DNA of 35,441 nt from positions 1 to 35,441 of the forward strand of contig JANXWY010000230.1 in assembly GCA_025350905.1 (NCBI GenBank). The letters are read 5' to 3'. Below, piece by piece: positions 24,621 through 34,123 of the stretch. How positions within the stretch are numbered: the stretch's first letter is position 1; the number at the start of each line of letters is the position of its first letter. Under the pieces are notes generated by a model. The model saw only the letters and a program-made list of their open reading frames with translations. It was not told where the DNA came from and did no database searches. The position numbers and the translations under genes were made by a program. This stretch comes from Verrucomicrobiota bacterium. GTDB taxonomy: Bacteria > Verrucomicrobiota > Verrucomicrobiia > Limisphaerales > JADLHS01.

Positions 24621-25778
24621 TTGAAGAAACTTTCCGAAAAAATCAGGGGTGAAATTGCCATCCACGGAACGATTACCTGTGCGCGCTTCTTGGAATTGGC
24701 CTTGTATTGTCCCGATACTGGATTCTATGAAAGGGATGATGACACCGTTGGCCGGCGCGGTGACTTTTATACCAGTGTCAGCGTCGGTCGAGCCTTTGGG
24801 GAACTGTTGGCGTTCCAGATCGCCGATTGGATGCAGGAGTTTGCCGGCGGGCGGACCGCGAAGGAGCGGGGTGCCGGCCAAGATTCGACCCGCGGCATCC
24901 CATCGGGCGCAGGTATTAAGTATCAAATAATCGAGGCGGGCGCGCACCAGGGTCAACTGCCTTTGGATATTCTCACCTGGCTGCGGCGGCGGCGCCCCGA
25001 GTTGTACGAGCAAGTCGAGTATTGGATTATTGAGCCCTCCCTACGTCGGCGGCAGTGGCAGCGCGAAAGCCTGGAGGAGTTTTCCTCGAAGGTTCACTGG
25101 GCAGATTCGCTGGCCGCCTTGAGTCGGACCCGACCGGGTATTACTGGTGTGATCTTTGCAAATGAACTACTCGACGCCATGCCCTGCCACCGATTTGGCT
25201 GGGATGCCCGTCGGGGCGTGTGGTTTGAGTGGGGAGTTACGTGGCAGGACGAACGCTTCTCGTGGGCGCGCCGGCCCGAGGCCGACCTGAAGGCCGGTAT
25301 CCCAGGCGGGTTTTCATCCGCGTTGCTCGAGGTTTTGCCCGACGGTTTCACCACGGAGATTTGCCCATTGGCGGAGCAATGGTGGAGCCAAGCGGCCGGG
25401 ATTTTGCAGCGGGGCAAATTGTTGACGTTTGATTACGGGTTGGAGCACGAAGAGTTTTTCGCCCCGCACCGCGCCCAGGGAACGTTACGGGCCTATCGGA
25501 AGCATCGTCTATGCACTGATATACTTGCGCTCCCCGGAGAACAGGACATCACCGCGCATGTGAACTTTTCCCAACTTCGCAAGGCGGGCGAGGCGGCTGG
25601 ATTGGGCACCGAAAAATTAGCGACGCAGGCGCAGTTTCTCACGAGTCTCGCCGGGAGATTTTGGGAGGCGCCGCTTCGCAACGGCCCTTGGACCCCGCAG
25701 CAAAGCCGTGAATTTCAGACACTCATCCATCCGCAGCACTTGGGGCGGGCATTTCAAGTGCTGTTGCAGGCGCGGTGA
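24621..25778 (+). CDS. MidA/NDUFAF7-type SAM-dependent protein methyltransferase
   Basis: The product is about 385 residues from a TTG start. Family blocks are ITCARFLELALYCPDTGFYE, GRRGDFYTSVSVGRAFGELLA (44-64), IIEAGAHQGQL (SAM loop, 103-113) and GVIFANELLDAMPCHRF. Homologues methylate arginine in a complex I subunit in mitochondria; in bacteria the target is unknown. An extra stretch of about 25 residues (about 74-101, rich in Gly, Arg, Ala) sits between conserved blocks and looks like an insertion. An aspartate usually seen in the methyltransferase loop reads EAGAHQG. Cytoplasmic; monocistronic, divergent from pilT. Confidence 0.85.
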   Translation: MKKLSEKIRGEIAIHGTITCARFLELALYCPDTGFYERDDDTVGRRGDFYTSVSVGRAFGELLAFQIADWMQEFAGGRTAKERGAGQDSTRGIPSGAGIKYQIIEAGAHQGQLPLDILTWLRRRRPELYEQVEYWIIEPSLRRRQWQRESLEEFSSKVHWADSLAALSRTRPGITGVIFANELLDAMPCHRFGWDARRGVWFEWGVTWQDERFSWARRPEADLKAGIPGGFSSALLEVLPDGFTTEICPLAEQWWSQAAGILQRGKLLTFDYGLEHEEFFAPHRAQGTLRAYRKHRLCTDILALPGEQDITAHVNFSQLRKAGEAAGLGTEKLATQAQFLTSLAGRFWEAPLRNGPWTPQQSREFQTLIHPQHLGRAFQVLLQAR

Positions 25779-25890
25779 TGCGTGAATGGGGCGAGCGGCG
25801 AAGCGACCGGGACCGGGGCAGTAATGTAAATGACTTGCTTCGCGCCAGCTTGGTTGCATTTTACTCGCTCACATTTTCAAACACACTGAC

Positions 25891-26781
25891 ATGAAAGGAA
25901 TCATACTGGCGGGCGGTGCGGGATCGCGACTGTATCCGTTGACGCTGGTCGCGAGCAAACAACTGCAACCGGTTTATGACAAGCCGATGATTTATTATCC
26001 GCTGACGACCCTGATCGAAAGCGGCATCCGGGAATTTTGTCTCATTTCCACGCCCCAGGACCTGCCGCGCTTTGAGCAATTGCTCGGGGATGGCAGTCAC
26101 CTGGGATTGCGAATTGATTATCGCGAGCAAGCCAAGCCGGCGGGCATCGCGCAAGCCATTCTAATCGCGGAATCGTTCATCGGCGGCGCCAACGTGGCTT
26201 TGGTGCTGGGCGACAATATCTTTTATGGCGGGGACGTCTTCACCAAAGCGTTTGCCGAATTCGATGGCGGCGCAACAATTTTTGGCTATCACGTCAACGA
26301 TCCAGAGCGTTACGGCGTGGTGGAGTTTGATGCGCTGGGCCAGGCGATTTCCATTGAAGAAAAGCCCAAATCACCCAAGAGTAATTACGCGGTTCCGGGA
26401 CTGTATATTTATGACAACGAGGTCGTGGGGCTGGCTAAAGCCCAGCGGCCGTCGGCGCGGGGAGAGCTGGAGATTACGGATCTGAATGTCTCCTATCTGC
26501 GACGGGGCCAGCTGCGCGTACAGCGGTTGACGCGTGGATTTGCATGGCTGGACGCCGGCACGAGCAGCAGCCTGCACGAGGCCAGCGCGTACGTGCAGAC
26601 CATTGAGAAACGGGCGGGCGTCAAGATCGGGTGTCCGGAAGAAGCCGCCTATCGTAGCGGTTTTCTCAATTTGCCCCAACTCGAAGCGCTCGCCGCAAAG
26701 ATGCCGAAATGCGAGTATCGCGATTATCTGGAAAGGCAAGTGATTGCCGAGGCCAGGCGGCTGGAAATGCAGAATGTTTGA
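25891..26781 (+). CDS. rmlA: Glucose-1-phosphate thymidylyltransferase
   Basis: The product is 296 residues. It opens with KGIILAGGAGSRLYPLTLV, the nucleotide-binding loop, then SKQLQPVYDKPMIYYPL, and has LVLGDNIFYGG with the catalytic metal Asp, EEKPKSPKSNYAVPGLY and RGELEITDLN. It forms dTDP-glucose from glucose-1-phosphate and dTTP, the first and feedback-controlled step to dTDP-L-rhamnose. It is the first of four co-directional genes with 15, 27 and -4 nt spacing. Cytoplasmic. The product feeds surface polysaccharide or O-antigen synthesis. No strong promoter could be picked upstream. Confidence 0.96.
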   Translation: MKGIILAGGAGSRLYPLTLVASKQLQPVYDKPMIYYPLTTLIESGIREFCLISTPQDLPRFEQLLGDGSHLGLRIDYREQAKPAGIAQAILIAESFIGGANVALVLGDNIFYGGDVFTKAFAEFDGGATIFGYHVNDPERYGVVEFDALGQAISIEEKPKSPKSNYAVPGLYIYDNEVVGLAKAQRPSARGELEITDLNVSYLRRGQLRVQRLTRGFAWLDAGTSSSLHEASAYVQTIEKRAGVKIGCPEEAAYRSGFLNLPQLEALAAKMPKCEYRDYLERQVIAEARRLEMQNV

Positions 26782-26796
26782 AGTGATCGACGCTGA

Positions 26797-27345
26797 ATGA
26801 ACGTAAGCCGCTGCGAAATTGCCGGTTTGCTGATCATCGAACCACAGGTGTTCGGCGACGCGCGCGGCTACTTCATGGAAACGTGGAATCGCCAGCGCTA
26901 CCGCGAAGCCGGGCTCGCCAGCGAATTTGTGCAGGACAACGTGTCCTTCTCGCGGCGCGGCATCTTGCGCGGATTGCATTTTCAGAATCCTTTTGGCCAG
27001 GGCAAGCTGGTTTATGCTTTGCACGGCGAGGTGTTCGACGTGGCGGTGGACCTCCGCCAGAGTTCGCCAACGTTCGGGCGCTGGCACGGCTTGACGCTTT
27101 CCGCCGAGAACCAGCGGCAGTTTTTCATCCCGCCGGGATTTGCCCATGGGTTCGCCGTCTTGAGCGAAACGGCGATGTTTGCCTACAAGTGCACGGAACT
27201 CTACGCGCCGCAAAATGAAGTGACCCTCGCGTGGAACGATCCGGAGATCGGGATTCACTGGCCGATTGAGTCGCCTCGGTTATCGGTGAAGGATGGGCGC
27301 GGATTGCGCTTGCACGAGATTTCGAAGGATCGGCTTTTCGCTTAA
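26797..27345 (+). CDS. rmlC: dTDP-4-dehydrorhamnose 3,5-epimerase
   Basis: The product is 182 residues with a cupin fold. Visible features are IIEPQVFGDARGYFMETW, RGILRGLHFQNP (catalytic His61), GKLVYALHGEVFDVAVDLR (Lys70, Asp85) and FIPPGFAHGFAVLSETAMFAYKC, with Tyr130 as the likely general acid. It epimerises dTDP-4-keto-6-deoxyglucose at C3 and C5. It follows rmlA after 15 nt and precedes rmlD in the operon. Confidence 0.95.
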   Translation: MNVSRCEIAGLLIIEPQVFGDARGYFMETWNRQRYREAGLASEFVQDNVSFSRRGILRGLHFQNPFGQGKLVYALHGEVFDVAVDLRQSSPTFGRWHGLTLSAENQRQFFIPPGFAHGFAVLSETAMFAYKCTELYAPQNEVTLAWNDPEIGIHWPIESPRLSVKDGRGLRLHEISKDRLFA

Positions 27346-27372
27346 AGCGAGGCAGGGCGGGGACTGCAAACT

Positions 27373-28245
27373 ATGAAGATTCTGCTCATCGGGCACAACG
27401 GTCAGGTTGGCTGGGAACTGCGCCGGACGCTAGCGCCGATGGCCGAAGTGGTGGCCGTGGATTATCCGGAGATTGACCTTGCCGACACGTCTGCACTGCG
27501 GCGGTTGGTGGCTGAAATCAGGCCCAGTGTGGTCGTCAACGCTGCGGCTTACACGGCGGTGGACAAGGCGGAAACCCAGCCGGCGCTTTGTCACCAGGTC
27601 AATGCGGCGGGTCCTGGAGTTCTGGCCGAAGCCGCCAAGGCGGCTGGCGCGCTGATGGTACACTACTCGACCGATTACATATTCAATGGCGCGAAGCAGA
27701 CGCCCTACGTCGAGACGGACACACCGAATCCGCTGGGGGTGTACGGGGAATCAAAGCTCGCAGGCGACCAGGGCGTGATGGCTTCCGGAGTTGACCATTT
27801 GATCTTTCGGTTGTGCTGGGTTTACGGGGCGCGGGGACAGAATTTCCTGCTGACTATGCAACGTCTGGCCCGTGAACGTGAGCAATTGTGCGTGGTGCAG
27901 GATCAAATGGGCTGCCCGACCTGGTCGCGCCTGATCGCGGAAACCACGGCGCTGGCGCTCAAACAGGTCACTCAAAGCACCGACCGGTCGGCCTTCAATG
28001 GCACGTATCACCTGGCTGCCGCCGGCTTCACGAGTTGGCATGGGTTTGCGTCGCGGATCATTGAGCTCATGCCGGCGGCGGATCGGAAATGTCGCGAGGT
28101 TGTCGGCATTACGACGGCGGGGTATCCGACCCCGGCGAAACGTCCCGCGTATTCGGTTTTGAACTGCGACAAACTGCAGGCAACCCTTGGGCTGCAACTT
28201 CCGGATTGGGAAGTCAGTCTCCGGCAAGTTTTGGATCAGCCATGA
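27373..28245 (+). CDS. rmlD: dTDP-4-dehydrorhamnose reductase
   Basis: The product is 290 residues of the short-chain dehydrogenase superfamily. The NAD(P)H-binding opening is [38 protein letters not shown] and YGESKLAGD (catalytic YxxxK) are all present. It reduces dTDP-4-keto-L-rhamnose to dTDP-L-rhamnose, the last step. Its stop overlaps the start of rmlB (ATGA at 28242-28245), so the two are translationally coupled. A GGGGA-like ribosome site lies just upstream of its ATG. Confidence 0.95.
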   Translation: MKILLIGHNGQVGWELRRTLAPMAEVVAVDYPEIDLADTSALRRLVAEIRPSVVVNAAAYTAVDKAETQPALCHQVNAAGPGVLAEAAKAAGALMVHYSTDYIFNGAKQTPYVETDTPNPLGVYGESKLAGDQGVMASGVDHLIFRLCWVYGARGQNFLLTMQRLAREREQLCVVQDQMGCPTWSRLIAETTALALKQVTQSTDRSAFNGTYHLAAAGFTSWHGFASRIIELMPAADRKCREVVGITTAGYPTPAKRPAYSVLNCDKLQATLGLQLPDWEVSLRQVLDQP

Positions 28246-29252
28246 AACTACTTATCACGGGCGGCGCCGGCTTCATCGGATCGAATTTGATTCAGCACAT
28301 CATTGACCAGCCACTGGTCGAGCGGCTCGTCAATTTGGATTGTCTGACTTATGCAGGCCATCCGGCTAATCTTCAGGCGGTGGCGACGCATCCGAAATAC
28401 GTTTTTGAAAAGGTCGATTTGTGCGATAAGCCTGCGGTGCTGCGCGTCGTTGAACAACACGGGATCACCCACGTCATGCACTTGGCGGCGGAGTCGCACG
28501 TCGATCGTTCCATCACGGGGCCCGCTGCTTTCATCAACACAAACATCGTCGGCACGTTTAACTTGCTCGAAGTCTGTCGGGCTGGCTGGCTCGGCGCGCT
28601 GGCGGACCGGCGATTTCTTCATGTCTCAACCGACGAGGTTTATGGTTCGCTTGGCGCGACTGGTTATTTTACCGAAACCACCCCGTACGCGCCAAACTCG
28701 CCATACTCGGCGAGCAAGGCCGCGAGCGACATGCTGGTGCGGGCGTATCATCACACTTACGGGATGAACACGGTTATCACGAATTGTTCCAATAATTACG
28801 GCCCGTATCAATTTCCCGAGAAACTCATCCCCGTGGTCATCCAAAATGGGCTCGCGCGAAACCCAATTCCGGTCTACGGCGATGGCTTGAACGTGCGCGA
28901 TTGGCTTTATGTCCGCGATCACACCGAGGCGTTGTGGCAAGTGCTGCTCCGCGGAAAGACGGCGGAGACTTATAACATTGGCGGTCACAATGAGTGGACA
29001 AATATCCAAATCGTGAAATTAATCTGTGATCTGATTGACGAGTTGGCCCCGCACTTTGGCGGGCAGACGCAGAAACTTATCACTCACGTGAAGGATCGCG
29101 CCGGTCATGATCGCCGTTACGCGATTGATGCGTCGAAGCTCCAGCGAGAAATCGGCTGGGTGCCGGCCTATACGTTCGAGCGCGGAATCCGCGAGACGGT
29201 GCAGTGGTACCTCGACCATCAGAGTTGGGTGCGAATGGTCTTGAGCGATTAA
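28242..29252 (+). CDS. rmlB: dTDP-glucose 4,6-dehydratase
   Basis: The product is 336 residues starting [16 protein letters not shown], where the glycine-rich NAD site is. Catalytic residues are visible as STDEVYG (Thr130, Asp131, Glu132) and YSASK (Tyr155, Lys159). [32 protein letters not shown] and [15 protein letters not shown] are further family blocks. It converts dTDP-glucose to dTDP-4-keto-6-deoxyglucose. The true start is the ATG overlapping the rmlD stop; the longer frame upstream is not coding. It is last in the operon, an unusual position since the reaction comes second. Confidence 0.96.
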   Translation: MKLLITGGAGFIGSNLIQHIIDQPLVERLVNLDCLTYAGHPANLQAVATHPKYVFEKVDLCDKPAVLRVVEQHGITHVMHLAAESHVDRSITGPAAFINTNIVGTFNLLEVCRAGWLGALADRRFLHVSTDEVYGSLGATGYFTETTPYAPNSPYSASKAASDMLVRAYHHTYGMNTVITNCSNNYGPYQFPEKLIPVVIQNGLARNPIPVYGDGLNVRDWLYVRDHTEALWQVLLRGKTAETYNIGGHNEWTNIQIVKLICDLIDELAPHFGGQTQKLITHVKDRAGHDRRYAIDASKLQREIGWVPAYTFERGIRETVQWYLDHQSWVRMVLSD

Positions 29253-29761
29253 CGGCGCACGGCGGCTGACCGGCTTTGTGGTTGGGCCGAATTTGGCACG
29301 CGGCCGTGAATTCGGGTTGAGAGATGGCCTGGTGGACCACCTGATTCTGTGTCGGGTTTGCTCGATCTTCACTCGCATTTTACGGCGGCATACGTTGCGG
29401 TCTGGGTGCGGCTTCGAAAGGTGAGTGCATCTCGGGTGTGCTGGCTTTCTCATTGCCTGGAGCGAGTTGTGGCGCTTTGCCGATTTGCCTTCGCCGCCAG
29501 CCCACAGGTACGGTAACAACCTACGATGGGAATCGGCATACAGTCCTGGTTGCGGCGCGCGCCGACGATGCGCGGTCCATTGTTGTTCGGCTGGCCGTGG
29601 ATTTCGTCCGTGCCACGGTGGGGGGGGCGCTCGGTGCTAGATGGCTTTGGCCGACCCGACGTTGCCTGAGTCAACGGTTGGCTGCGGATCACGAATGACC
29701 CCTTTGCCTTTTCCAACTTATCGCTTGTCACCCGGATTGGGTCTTTTATCTGTGTAGCAAC
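29253..29761. other. Intergenic region after the rhamnose operon
   Basis: There is no supported gene in this stretch of about 509 nt; open frames are repeat-like and lack domains. There is no clear terminator. The segment near 29700-29755 is richer in T and may carry the promoter for the next gene, but no convincing -35/-10 pair was identified. Confidence 0.45.
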
Positions 29762-30367
29762 ATGACGACGGCTAATCAGATTACCATTTTCCGGATGTTA
29801 CTGGTCCCATTCTTCGTAGTGGAAGTGTTGTACTACGTGAAGACCGGGTACGAGGCACATCGAGTCGCGGCGCTGTTGACCTTCGCGGTCGCGGCCATTT
29901 GCGACGGCGTGGATGGCTACATCGCCCGTCGTTACAACCAGTGGAGCGAGCTGGGTACGATTTTGGATCCGCTGGCTGACAAATTGTTGCTGGTCTCGGG
30001 TGTGGTATTACTGAGTTTCGATCACGGCACGATGCTGAGTCAGATTCCGTACTGGCTGACCGGCACCATCATTGGTCGGGATCTGATTGTGCTGATTGGG
30101 TTGGTGGTCATTCGGCTGACGGTGGGCAAAGTTAAGATTCGGCCGCATTTCATTGGCAAAATAGCCACGGTCCTGCAAATGGTGACGGTGCTTTGGTTGC
30201 TGCTCAAGTGGGACACGGGTGTCGGCGAGTATTGGGCCTTTGGATTAAGCTTGGGTGCTGCCGTTTGTACGGGGATTTCGTCACTATTGTATGTGCGGGA
30301 TGGAATGCGACAACTGAGTGCGAGTCCCAGCAGTTTGCCGGGAAGTCCGCCCAACAACGCAGAGTGA
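29762..30367 (+). CDS. pgsA: CDP-alcohol phosphatidyltransferase, probable phosphatidylglycerophosphate synthase
   Basis: The product is 201 residues and an integral membrane protein. The full CDP-alcohol phosphatidyltransferase signature D-x2-DG-x2-AR-x8-G-x3-D-x3-D is met at Asp48, Asp51-Gly52, Ala55-Arg56, Gly65, Asp69 and Asp73. TTANQITIFRMLLVPFFVV is the typical N-terminal helix of PgsA. It would transfer glycerol-3-phosphate onto CDP-diacylglycerol for phosphatidylglycerol synthesis. Another alcohol acceptor cannot be fully excluded. The C-terminal tail (from about 185) is polar and low in complexity. It stands alone on this strand. Confidence 0.9.
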   Translation: MTTANQITIFRMLLVPFFVVEVLYYVKTGYEAHRVAALLTFAVAAICDGVDGYIARRYNQWSELGTILDPLADKLLLVSGVVLLSFDHGTMLSQIPYWLTGTIIGRDLIVLIGLVVIRLTVGKVKIRPHFIGKIATVLQMVTVLWLLLKWDTGVGEYWAFGLSLGAAVCTGISSLLYVRDGMRQLSASPSSLPGSPPNNAE

Positions 30368-30661
30368 TGTATTGTCGCCGTTAGGGATCGTGCCGGGCAG
30401 GGAAATCCCCGGGTGAGCGGCAAACTTGCGTCTGGTTTTTTAGAAAAAGCGATCTTTGCTTGAGTGGTTTCTGAACAGGGAAGGCTAGGGTCTAGGCGCG
30501 CGCGCGAAAAGCCAGGGGAAATCTTAGCCGTCACCGAGCATTCGATCTGCAGTCATATGAATGGGTTCGGCGGGGTTCCGGGTTGCGGAATCCGACGGGC
30601 TGAAAGGGAGTCGGACTGCGGAATACCAGATTGGCAACGATTCTGCGTCCGTCAGCTCCAG

Positions 30662-33600
30662 ATGTGTACCAAAGGAGTGTTGGGTCATGTGGGCAGCAAA
30701 GTCCGCTCCGCCTTGGCTTTGAGTTGTCTCATGTTGGTATTCCAAAGCCCGCTTTTTGCCACTGGCAGCGTCACGCTTGCATGGGACGCCAGTCCGGATG
30801 CCAGCGTGACGGGTTATCGAATTTATTACGGCGCCGCGAGCTTGAGCTACACGAACTCCACGACTGTTGGTAATGTTACCAACGCGACGCTCACTGGTCT
30901 GGTAGCGGGTGCGACCTACTTTTTTGCCGCGACTGCCCTCAATTCAACGAATGTAGAAAGCGGTTTTTCCAACGAAACCACCTACACGGTTTCCACTTCT
31001 GCGACCACTCAAGCGCCCGCAATCACGACTCAGCCCGCGAGCCAAAGTGTGCCGGTGGGTGCGACTGTGAGTTTTACGGTGGTAGCGGGCGGGACCGCGC
31101 CGTTGAGTTATCAATGGCGTTTGAACGGGGCGAACCTCGGCGGGGCGACGAGTGCCACATTGAGTTTTACGAATGTGACAACGAGCCAAGCCGGCAGTTA
31201 CAGCTGTCGGGTCACGAATGCTGCTGGGAGCGTCACGAGCAGTACCGCGACCTTGACGGTGAGCGCGCCGCTGGTCGCTCCGAGCATTACAACCCAACCC
31301 GCGAACCAAAGCGTGATGGTGGGCGCGACTGTGAGTTTTGCGGTGGTGGCGAGCGGGACCGCGCCGTTGAGCTATCAATGGCGTTTGAACGGGGCGAATC
31401 TCGGTGGAGCGACAAGCGCGACGTTAAGTTTGACGGGAGTAACGACAGGTCAGGCCGGCTCGTACAGTTGCGTCGTGACGAACGCTGTCGGCAGCGTCAC
31501 GAGCAGTGCCGCGACCTTGACAGTGGGCGCCCAGCTGGTCGCTCCGAGCATCACAACCCAACCTGCAAGCCAAAGTGTGACGGTGGGCGCGACTGTGAGT
31601 TTTGCGGTGGTGGCGAGCGGGACCGGGCCGTTGAGCTATCAATGGCGTTTTAACGGAGCGAATATAGGGGGAGCGACAAACGCGACGATAGATTTGCCAG
31701 GCGTAACGACGGGCCAAGCCGGCAACTACAGTTGCTTCGTGGCGAACGCAGCCGGCAGCGTCACGAGCAGTGCTGCGACCCTGACGGTGAGCGCGCCGCT
31801 GGTCGCTCCAAGCATCACGACCCAACCGGTGAGCCAAAGCGTGATGGTGGGCGCGACTGTGAGTTTTGCGGTGGTGGCGAGCGGGACGGCGCCGCTGAGT
31901 TATCAATGGCGCTTTAACGGGGCGAATATAGGGGGAGCGACAAACGCGACGATAGATTTGCCAGGCGTAACGACGGCCCAAGCCGGCAACTACAGTTGCT
32001 TCGTGGCGAACGCAGCCGGCAGCGTCACGAGCAGTGCTACGACCCTGACGGTGAGCGCGCCGCCGGTCGCCCCAAGCCTCACGACCCAACCGGCGAGCCA
32101 AAGTGTTACGGCGGGCGCGACTGTGAGTTTTGCGGTGGTGGCGAGCGGGACCGCGCCGTTGAGTTATCAATGGCGCTTGAACGGGGCGAACCTTGGCGGG
32201 GCGACGAGTGCGATGTTGAGTTTAACGGGAGTAACGACAGGCCAAGCTGGCAACTACAGTTGCTTCGTGGCGAACGCAGCCGGCAGCGTCACGAGCAGTA
32301 CCGCGACCCTGACCGTGATCACTCCGCCGGTCGCCCCAAGCCTCACGACCCAACCGGCGAGCCAAAGTGTTACGGCGGGCGCGACTGTGAGTTTTGCGGT
32401 AGTGGCGAGCGGGACCGCGCCGCTGAGTTATCAATGGCGCTTGAACGGGGCGAACCTTGGCGGGGCGACGAGTGCGATGTTGAGTTTAACGGGAGTAACG
32501 ACGGGCCAAGCCGGGAACTACAGTTGCTTGGTAGCGAACGCAGCTGGTAGCGTCACGAGCAGCGCAGCATCTTTGACGGTGCTGGCGCAGACCTCGCAAC
32601 TCTCCTTGAACCAATCCGGTTCCGGTACCATCACGCCGGATTTGGGCAATGCATCCTTGGTCGTCGGTCAGAGTTACACGTTGACCGCGAAGCCGGCGGC
32701 GGGATATGTGTTCGCGGGCTGGAGCGGCGGGGTCCAGTCCACGTCGCCCACGCTAACGTTCATCATGACAGCGGGGCTGGGGTTGCAGGCCAATTTCCTC
32801 GCCAGTCCGTATGTGGCGATGGCGGGAACTTACAACGGGTTGTTTAGCGAAGCGGACGAAGTCCGAGCATCCAGCGCCGGTGCTTTCAACATCTATACCG
32901 ACACCAGCGGCAACTACTCCGGTTGGTTGCAGATCGGCTTCACCCGTTACACGGTGGCGGGTCAACTGAAGCTGGACGCCAAGGCCACCAACACGGTGGC
33001 CCGTTGGAACGGCACCTCGCTGACCGTGGAATTGCGCTTTGGCCAAGGCAGCGAAGTTGGACAAATTTTTGGTCGCATTACCGATGGCAGTTGGACTTCG
33101 CTACTTTCGGGTGGACGGGCGGCTTACCAGACGGGAGGAAACGCTCCCCAGGCCGGAGATTACACGATGGTCTTCCCCGGTCAGGTCGGCGATCCGAGCC
33201 TGCCGGAAGGTGATGGCTTCGGCACTTTGCATGTGGGGACGGACGGCTTCGGCACGCTGAGTGGGACGCTGGCCGACGGCACCTCATTTTCGCAAGCCGC
33301 CTGGCTGACGGCGGAGGGCGAGTGGCCGTTATACGTATCTTTGTACGCGGGCAAAGGCGCGGTGATAAGCTGGATGACATTTACGAACGAAGCCACGAGT
33401 GACCTCAATGGCGAGTTTGTGTGGGTCAAGCCGGCCGATCCGTCAACCGCGCAGTACACAGCGGGCTTCACCAGCAACACCAAGGCCGTGGGTTCGTTCT
33501 ATGTCGCGCCAACTGGAACCAGCAAAGCATTGGCCCTATCGACCGCGTTCGTGAGTTTCACGGGTGGAAATCTGTCAACCGACATTACGAATACCGTGAC

Positions 33601-33817
33601 CATGAATGCGGGCAGTCAGGTGGTAAATCTAAGTCCCAATTTGCTGACCTTGACGATTTCCCCCTTGCTCGGAAGTTTCACCGGTCAGGTGGTTGAGCCG
33701 GGGAACGGAGTGGTGCATCCCTTTAGTGGAGTCGTCCTGCAGAAAATGAACGGTGGTTTCGGTTTCCTGCCGGGCGTAACCCGCAGCAGTCGAGTCACCG
33801 TCACTGCCGCGCCCTAA
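30662..33817 (+). CDS. Secreted protein with fibronectin-III and six tandem Ig-like repeats
   Basis: The product is about 1051 residues from ATG 30662. A GTG at 30689 sits 11 nt after AAAGGAG (30671-30677) and is a good alternative start; both keep the signal peptide (KVRSALALSCLMLVFQSPLFA). Next come a fibronectin type III-like domain (about 35-113), six Ig-like repeats of exactly 88 residues (about 116-643) each with PLSYQWR.NGAN and AG.YSC blocks, a short bacterial repeat domain (GSGTITP...YVFAGWSGG), and a C-terminal beta-rich region of about 370 residues with the AGTYNGLFSE opening often seen in verrucomicrobial surface proteins. No catalytic site was recognised. It is probably an adhesin or extracellular binding protein. 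Confidence 0.85.
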   Translation: MCTKGVLGHVGSKVRSALALSCLMLVFQSPLFATGSVTLAWDASPDASVTGYRIYYGAASLSYTNSTTVGNVTNATLTGLVAGATYFFAATALNSTNVESGFSNETTYTVSTSATTQAPAITTQPASQSVPVGATVSFTVVAGGTAPLSYQWRLNGANLGGATSATLSFTNVTTSQAGSYSCRVTNAAGSVTSSTATLTVSAPLVAPSITTQPANQSVMVGATVSFAVVASGTAPLSYQWRLNGANLGGATSATLSLTGVTTGQAGSYSCVVTNAVGSVTSSAATLTVGAQLVAPSITTQPASQSVTVGATVSFAVVASGTGPLSYQWRFNGANIGGATNATIDLPGVTTGQAGNYSCFVANAAGSVTSSAATLTVSAPLVAPSITTQPVSQSVMVGATVSFAVVASGTAPLSYQWRFNGANIGGATNATIDLPGVTTAQAGNYSCFVANAAGSVTSSATTLTVSAPPVAPSLTTQPASQSVTAGATVSFAVVASGTAPLSYQWRLNGANLGGATSAMLSLTGVTTGQAGNYSCFVANAAGSVTSSTATLTVITPPVAPSLTTQPASQSVTAGATVSFAVVASGTAPLSYQWRLNGANLGGATSAMLSLTGVTTGQAGNYSCLVANAAGSVTSSAASLTVLAQTSQLSLNQSGSGTITPDLGNASLVVGQSYTLTAKPAAGYVFAGWSGGVQSTSPTLTFIMTAGLGLQANFLASPYVAMAGTYNGLFSEADEVRASSAGAFNIYTDTSGNYSGWLQIGFTRYTVAGQLKLDAKATNTVARWNGTSLTVELRFGQGSEVGQIFGRITDGSWTSLLSGGRAAYQTGGNAPQAGDYTMVFPGQVGDPSLPEGDGFGTLHVGTDGFGTLSGTLADGTSFSQAAWLTAEGEWPLYVSLYAGKGAVISWMTFTNEATSDLNGEFVWVKPADPSTAQYTAGFTSNTKAVGSFYVAPTGTSKALALSTAFVSFTGGNLSTDITNTVTMNAGSQVVNLSPNLLTLTISPLLGSFTGQVVEPGNGVVHPFSGVVLQKMNGGFGFLPGVTRSSRVTVTAAP
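31007..32590 (+). repeat. Six 264-bp tandem repeats encoding Ig-like domains
   Basis: The period is exactly 264 bp, with unit boundaries near 31007, 31271, 31535, 31799, 32063 and 32327. Units 5 and 6 are nearly identical in DNA, and units 3 and 4 share a variant block (FNGANIGGATNATIDLP) not found in the others. This shows recent duplication or conversion of neighbouring units. Such arrays can gain or lose units in frame. Confidence 0.9.
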
Positions 33818-34123
33818 TCAACCAAGCGTGTTTCCGCGAGTTTACGGGTTCAAAATCGAGGAGCCCGTCACTCCTTAAAGTTGTACTACGCTTGAATTGG
33901 GCGGCCAACCGAATCAAGTTTGCAGGCTGGAGCGCGGCAGTATTTATATTGTTGGGGGTCGCCCGCATGCCGGTGGTCGCCGCCCACAAAATGCGGGTCG
34001 ACGATCCCACGTTGACTCGGGAGCGGTGGGCCGCGGCGGTCGCCTAGCAGCCTGTCGGGCTTAGCGGCGGGAGATTATTGAAAAGAGATTGAACAAAAGT
34101 GTGCGGGAAGGATCCAACCCTGC
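33818..34123. other. Intergenic region left of the transposase
   Basis: About 306 nt with no gene. The part from about 34047 (agcctgtcgggctt...) to the transposase start may be the left end of the insertion sequence, but the matching right end has been lost, so terminal repeats cannot be confirmed. A GGGAAGGA ribosome site (34105-34112) precedes the transposase ATG. Confidence 0.45.

Noticed and set aside
31424-32170. Minus-strand Arg/His-rich repeat frame in the Ig array
   Set aside because: It is an antisense by-product of the tandem repeats with no plausible start or domain.
31014-32590. The Ig-repeat region as a CRISPR-like array
   Set aside because: The 264-bp repeats are in frame, contiguous without spacers and encode Ig-like domains.
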